Part shown: piece by piece, positions 5,752 to 8,125 of the stretch
Layout of the letters: each line of letters starts with the position of its first letter
Position numbering within the stretch: position 1 is the stretch's first letter
Origin: Nitrospirota bacterium
GTDB taxonomy: Bacteria; Nitrospirota; Thermodesulfovibrionia; UBA6902
DNA length: 8,125 nucleotides
Assembly (NCBI GenBank): GCA_024277515.1
Contig: JAJRVB010000163.1
Location: 1 to 8,125 of the forward strand
Direction of reading: 5' to 3'
Made by a program: the position numbers and the translations under genes
The notes under the pieces: model-generated
Told to the model about the DNA's origin: nothing
Seen by the model: the letters and a program-made list of their open reading frames with translations, nothing else
The model's database searches: none

Positions 5752-6081
5752 AAAGACCATGTCAATATTGTCCTTCACTTCATCTCTGCCCAGTTCGGTA
5801 ATAAATCCAAGTCCGCCGAGGTTTATTCCAAGTATAGGGACTCCTGAATTGCCTACAAGCCGCGCCACACTCAGGAGGGTCCCGTCACCCCCGAATACTA
5901 TTATGATGTCCGACTCTGAGGGGATTTCTTCGCGGGGATACCCTTTGATTTTGAGAATATCGGCCAAGTACTTTTCGACAATGAACCTGCATTCCCGGTC
6001 TTTCAGGAGGTCCATAAATTGCACGACGGCCCTGACAGCTTCCGGTTCACTCCTTTTTGCTACTATGCCGACCCTCTTCAT
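5749..6081 (-). CDS. nadK: NAD kinase N-terminal domain piece
   Basis: The open part before the TAG encodes 110 residues, MKRVGIVAKR to DNIDMVF. It equals the Rossmann-like alpha/beta domain of NAD kinase, with the ATP/diphosphate motif GGDGT at 64-68 and the following GxNxGxLGF loop at 84-91. It lacks the NAD-binding second domain, so by itself it should not be active. Its start forms a 4-base ATGA overlap with tsaE, which implies translational coupling. Confidence 0.8.
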   Translation of the reverse strand: MKRVGIVAKRSEPEAVRAVVQFMDLLKDRECRFIVEKYLADILKIKGYPREEIPSESDIIIVFGGDGTLLSVARLVGNSGVPILGINLGGLGFITELGRDEVKDNIDMVF

Positions 6082-6497
6082 ATTTCAAGCCCCTTAATCT
6101 CGATTTCCCTCGTATGGTCTTCCACATAACGCAGATCAACACGGATACTGTTATCAGGGAACTCTCCCTCAGCCCGTTCCGCCCATTCAATGACCGCTAT
6201 TCCCCGGCCCCCGAGATATTCCTGCAAACCCAGCTCCGGCAGTTCAGCAGGGGTCACCCGGTAAAGGTCTATATGATAAAAAGGCATTGCTGCATTATAC
6301 TCGGCGATGATGGTAAAGCTGGCGCTTGTGATGTCCCGTTCATCGATACCGAGTGAAGAAGCAATGCCCTTGACCATCACCGTCTTGCCTGCCCCGAGAT
6401 CACCATACAGACAGACCACGTCCCCGGCATTAAGTCTCTTCCCCAATCTGCGGCCAATTTCCCTGGTCTCCTGATCACTGCTACTTTGAAGCTTCAT
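6078..6497 (-). CDS. tsaE: tRNA t6A biosynthesis ATPase TsaE
   Basis: TsaE works with TsaB, TsaD and TsaC in the cytoplasm to make N6-threonylcarbamoyladenosine at position 37 of ANN-decoding tRNAs. The 139-residue length is typical. The Walker A loop GDLGAGKT covers 32-39; DITSASFTIIAEY follows at 55-67, where most family members read S-P-T-F; FYHIDLYR (73-80) is the Asp-containing motif, and VIEWAER (near 102-108) is the C-terminal W-x-E/D motif. The ATG at 6497 lies within the last codons of the CBS gene (17-base overlap) with no clear ribosome binding site, so translation is probably coupled. Its TGA overlaps the nadK ATG. Linkage to nnrD and nadK is common. Confidence 0.93.
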   Translation of the reverse strand: MKLQSSSDQETREIGRRLGKRLNAGDVVCLYGDLGAGKTVMVKGIASSLGIDERDITSASFTIIAEYNAAMPFYHIDLYRVTPAELPELGLQEYLGGRGIAVIEWAERAEGEFPDNSIRVDLRYVEDHTREIEIKGLEI

Positions 6498-6939
6498 GTG
6501 TCATAGCTTTTACGACATCAGCCTTGCCGACTATTCCGACGACCCTGGAGCCGCTGAGAACCGGGAGCAGGTGAATATGCTGCTCCGCCATAATTGTTGC
6601 AATGTCCTCAAGCGAGGTATCTTCTTCAATGGAAACGACTTTTTCCGTATAAATTTCAGCGACGGTCTTTGCGGCCATTTTTTTAATCTCCTCTTCCGCC
6701 TTGCCGGAGCCCAGAAGGATATACGCGTCAAAGAGACGTATGACTGTTGGTATATGAAACCGCTTGTTTTTCCTGATAAGATCATTTTCGGTCACTATGC
6801 CGATAATGTTGTTCTCATCATCCACTACCGGTGTCCCGCTGATCCTGTGCTCCATCAGTATCCTTGCAAGTTCTTCCACAGTTGCTTCGGCCTTGATGGT
6901 AATAACATCTCTCGTCATGATATCTTTTGCGCTTAGCAT
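6481..6939 (-). CDS. Two-CBS-domain protein
   Basis: The 152-residue soluble protein consists almost entirely of a Bateman module. CBS domain 1 covers about 7-60 (DIMTRDVITIKAEATVEELA ... GTPVVDDENNIIGIVTENDL), and CBS domain 2 about 92-150 (VVSIEEDTSLEDIATIMAEQ ... LLPVLSGSRVVGIVGKADVV). The two are separated by a helical segment, FDAYILLGSGKAEEEIKKMA. Such modules bind adenosyl nucleotides (AMP, ATP, NADH or SAM) and act as energy or redox sensors; no effector domain is attached, so the partner is unknown. Its place between pgeF and tsaE-nadK could suggest sensing related to nucleotide or NAD status, which is inference. The start is fixed by AAGGAGG (6944-6950). It ends in TAG, overlapping tsaE by 17 bases. 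Confidence 0.9.
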   Translation of the reverse strand: MLSAKDIMTRDVITIKAEATVEELARILMEHRISGTPVVDDENNIIGIVTENDLIRKNKRFHIPTVIRLFDAYILLGSGKAEEEIKKMAAKTVAEIYTEKVVSIEEDTSLEDIATIMAEQHIHLLPVLSGSRVVGIVGKADVVKAMTHEASK

Positions 6940-6943
6940 TATT

Positions 6944-6950
6944 CCTCCTT
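6944..6950 (-). promoter_or_regulatory. Strong ribosome binding site of the CBS gene
   Basis: AAGGAGG lies four bases before the ATG on the minus strand. It is the best Shine-Dalgarno match in the window and lies in the 40-base gap after pgeF. Confidence 0.75.
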
Positions 6951-6979
6951 ATACCAGAAAACGCGGCTGTTTTTTTATA

Positions 6980-7672
6980 TTACCACATTCCAATAAAACC
7001 ACCCTGTCTCCCTGTGCCGCCCCCGCTATACCTGTATGAATAATATTTGCCCGGCTTACAGAAGGTACAGTCGCCGGACTGCCAGATATTATCTTCCGTA
7101 ATCCCGGTTGACAAGGCCTGAATTTTATTGGCGGATGAGAGATCAAGAAAATGGCGGTCTTTTATTTTTATATGGTAGTCTCCATCTCCGGTCGCCCCCC
7201 TCACCCCGGTTGTCACCTCCTCGCCGACTTCATAACTGCACTTTCTGATGCTCGGCCCGATGGCTACCTGAATATGTCCGGGCTCGCAGGAAAAGCGGTC
7301 ACGCATAACATCTACCGCCTTCTTCAAAATCCGGTTTGCCGTGCCCCGCCACCCGGCATGGACAGCGCCTACCACACCTCTTTCAGCGTCATATAAAAGT
7401 ATAGGCACACAGTCCGCAACCAGCACCCCGACAAAGATATGTTTTCTGTCTGTAACTACCGCATCCGAGACGACCGGCGCAAGTTCCGGCCCGAGTACGT
7501 GTACACTGTCAGTATGCTGCTGCACAGGCAGGTATATTTGGTCTCTTGAAATATGAAATTCTCTTGCCACTGCCTCGTCAACACGTTCATCAGCTCCATT
7601 ACATTGCCTGGTGGTAAAAAAAGCCCTTACATGAGAAGCTCTGATATTTGCGGGTTTGATAAACATGCTCAC
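6980..7672 (-). CDS. pgeF: Peptidoglycan editing factor PgeF (YfiH/laccase-domain family)
   Basis: This family has a multicopper-oxidase-like label but binds zinc. E. coli YfiH/PgeF corrects wrongly built UDP-MurNAc precursors, and relatives also act on purine nucleosides. From GTG 7672 it is 230 residues, a little short for the family. The metal-binding His-Cys-His set is visible: H53 in PVQQHTDSVHVL, C88 in ADCVPILLYD and H105 in VHAGWRGT. GPSIRKCSYEVG follows, and a C-T-F-C motif lies near the C-terminus. The segment after FFTTR lacks the usual G-G-V-S ... S-L-N-L-G stretch and is about 20 residues shorter. GTG 7672 gives a 4-base GTGA overlap with nnrD; an ATG two codons later (7666) is also possible. 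It ends in TAA, 40 bases before the CBS gene. Confidence 0.9.
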   Translation of the reverse strand: MSMFIKPANIRASHVRAFFTTRQCNGADERVDEAVAREFHISRDQIYLPVQQHTDSVHVLGPELAPVVSDAVVTDRKHIFVGVLVADCVPILLYDAERGVVGAVHAGWRGTANRILKKAVDVMRDRFSCEPGHIQVAIGPSIRKCSYEVGEEVTTGVRGATGDGDYHIKIKDRHFLDLSSANKIQALSTGITEDNIWQSGDCTFCKPGKYYSYRYSGGGTGRQGGFIGMW

Positions 7673-8125
7673 TGTCCGGAGAGTTGAAGGTATCTGAATG
7701 CACCCGGCAAGGCGGTGATCATGTCCGAGGCTGTTAAGGACTGTTCTCCTTTTTTCCCGGAACCAAGATCGCCCGCAAGACCATGAATATAGACACCGAG
7801 ACTTGCCGCATGCCCGGGAGGCAGTCCCTGCGCGAGAAAGGCAGCGATCACGCCTGTCAGCACATCCCCTGACCCGGCAGTCGCCATACCGGGATTCCCT
7901 GTTGAATTGATGAATGCAATGCCGTCCGGAGTTGCGGTAATCGTCGGCACACCTTTCAGTACAAGATATGATTTCGTTTTTCTTGCAAACGACAATGCCG
8001 TGTTTATTCTGTCCTGTTCCACTTTGTTTCGAATATAGTCTGTGCTCTGTGCTCTGTGCTCTGTGTTCTTCTTCAGCAGTCTTCCCATCTCACCCGGGTG
8101 AGGAGTAAGTATGACCGGGACCCCG
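7669..8125 (-). CDS. nnrD: ADP-dependent NAD(P)H-hydrate dehydratase NnrD, C-terminal part
   Basis: NnrD dehydrates the S form of hydrated NADH and NADPH, using ADP in most bacteria, and restores usable cofactor. The frame is open to the window edge, so only the last 151 residues are seen; the ribokinase-like domain start, and any fused epimerase domain (NnrE), lie outside. Visible motifs are PVILTPHPGEMGRLL, then VLKGVPTITATPDG, then GNPGMATAGSGDVLTGVIAA, whose G-S-G-D carries the catalytic Asp, and a final helix region ending FRYLQLSGQ. Between GRLL and EQDRINTA the protein has about 20 residues where family members have about 8. The extra part is encoded by a 7-base tandem repeat. The TGA overlaps the pgeF GTG. 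Confidence 0.93.
   Translation of the reverse strand, partial: GVPVILTPHPGEMGRLLKKNTEHRAQSTDYIRNKVEQDRINTALSFARKTKSYLVLKGVPTITATPDGIAFINSTGNPGMATAGSGDVLTGVIAAFLAQGLPPGHAASLGVYIHGLAGDLGSGKKGEQSLTASDMITALPGAFRYLQLSGQ
8039..8066. repeat. Heptanucleotide tandem repeat (TCTGTGC x4) inside nnrD
   Basis: Three identical TCTGTGC units (8039-8059) are followed by TCTGTGT (8060-8066), then the related TCTTCTT. On the coding strand this reads as repeats of GCACAGA and encodes the E-H-R-A-Q-S-T-D stretch. The unit is not a multiple of three, so gain or loss of one copy would shift the nnrD frame. With the present copy number the frame is intact. Confidence 0.8.

Larger units (their letters stand above)
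5236..6081 (-). pseudogene. nadK: NAD kinase gene interrupted by one in-frame TAG codon
   Basis: NAD kinase phosphorylates NAD to NADP and is normally essential. Read as one frame, this gene is 281 codons plus a TAA stop, the usual family length, broken only by TAG at codon 111 (bases 5749-5751). All expected motifs are present: GGDGT (codons 64-68), GINLGGLGFITEL (84-96), YEERIML (116-122), the N-D pair of QNNALNDVVLNK (140-141) and STPTGSTGHSLSAGG (from 175). Upstream and downstream parts are in the same frame, so this is a nonsense codon, not a frameshift. It overlaps the tsaE stop by four bases and has AAGGGG at 6090-6095. Possible readings are an assembly or sequencing error, a recent mutation, amber suppression, or a true two-piece enzyme. 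The coordinates cover the whole gene; the halves are listed separately. Confidence 0.85.

Noticed and set aside
5722..5760. Frameshift as the cause of the nadK break
   Set aside because: Both halves are in the same frame and align with the family without an indel; one stop codon explains everything.
6496..6936. Open frame of 146 codons on the plus strand opposite the CBS gene
   Set aside because: It mirrors the CBS gene almost exactly, has no family-like motif and is rich in residues typical of antisense frames; the minus-strand gene has clear domains and a strong ribosome binding site.
8039..8073. CRISPR array
   Set aside because: The 7-base units are directly adjacent without spacers.

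Overview
The window is chromosomal DNA from a Gram-negative-type bacterium. It carries eleven protein genes, with argJ and nnrD cut by the window edges and nadK interrupted by a stop codon. Base composition is moderate. The style of the LysM lipoprotein/secreted protein, the compact RpoD and the neighbour set resemble Nitrospirota (Thermodesulfovibrio-like) or deltaproteobacterial relatives. That placement is inference from recalled family resemblance, not a search result. No mobile element, CRISPR array, rRNA or tRNA was recognised.

Layout. The plus strand holds the 3' part of argJ (1-1038), a 180-base gap with a promoter-like site, and a secreted LysM-domain gene (1219-2211). Everything to the right is on the minus strand and, in transcription order, reads nnrD (partial), pgeF, a two-CBS-domain gene, tsaE, nadK, a type 4 uracil-DNA glycosylase gene, a HIT-family hydrolase gene and rpoD. 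The first six are packed tightly: there are 4-base overlaps at nnrD/pgeF and tsaE/nadK, a 17-base overlap at CBS/tsaE, and a nadK/udg junction that overlaps or nearly touches, so one operon is likely. HIT follows after 60 bases with its own strong ribosome binding site. rpoD sits behind a 242-base AT-rich gap with a plausible promoter, so it is probably transcribed on its own as well. rpoD and the LysM gene converge, with only 26 bases between their stop codons.

Function. The minus-strand cluster gathers maintenance functions: repair of hydrated NAD(P)H (NnrD), peptidoglycan precursor editing (PgeF), tRNA t6A synthesis (TsaE), NADP supply (NadK), uracil removal from DNA (UDG) and hydrolysis of dinucleotide or nucleotide conjugates (HIT). 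The housekeeping sigma factor follows downstream.

Points to check. The most striking observation is an in-frame amber TAG in nadK, almost exactly at the junction of its two structural domains, with all catalytic motifs intact on either side. The next gene, udg, also ends in TAG, and the frame behind that TAG stays open straight into the HIT gene. Two period-7 repeats of different sequence also stand out: a degenerate one between udg and HIT, and a nearly perfect one inside the coding region of nnrD, where it appears to have added about a dozen residues.
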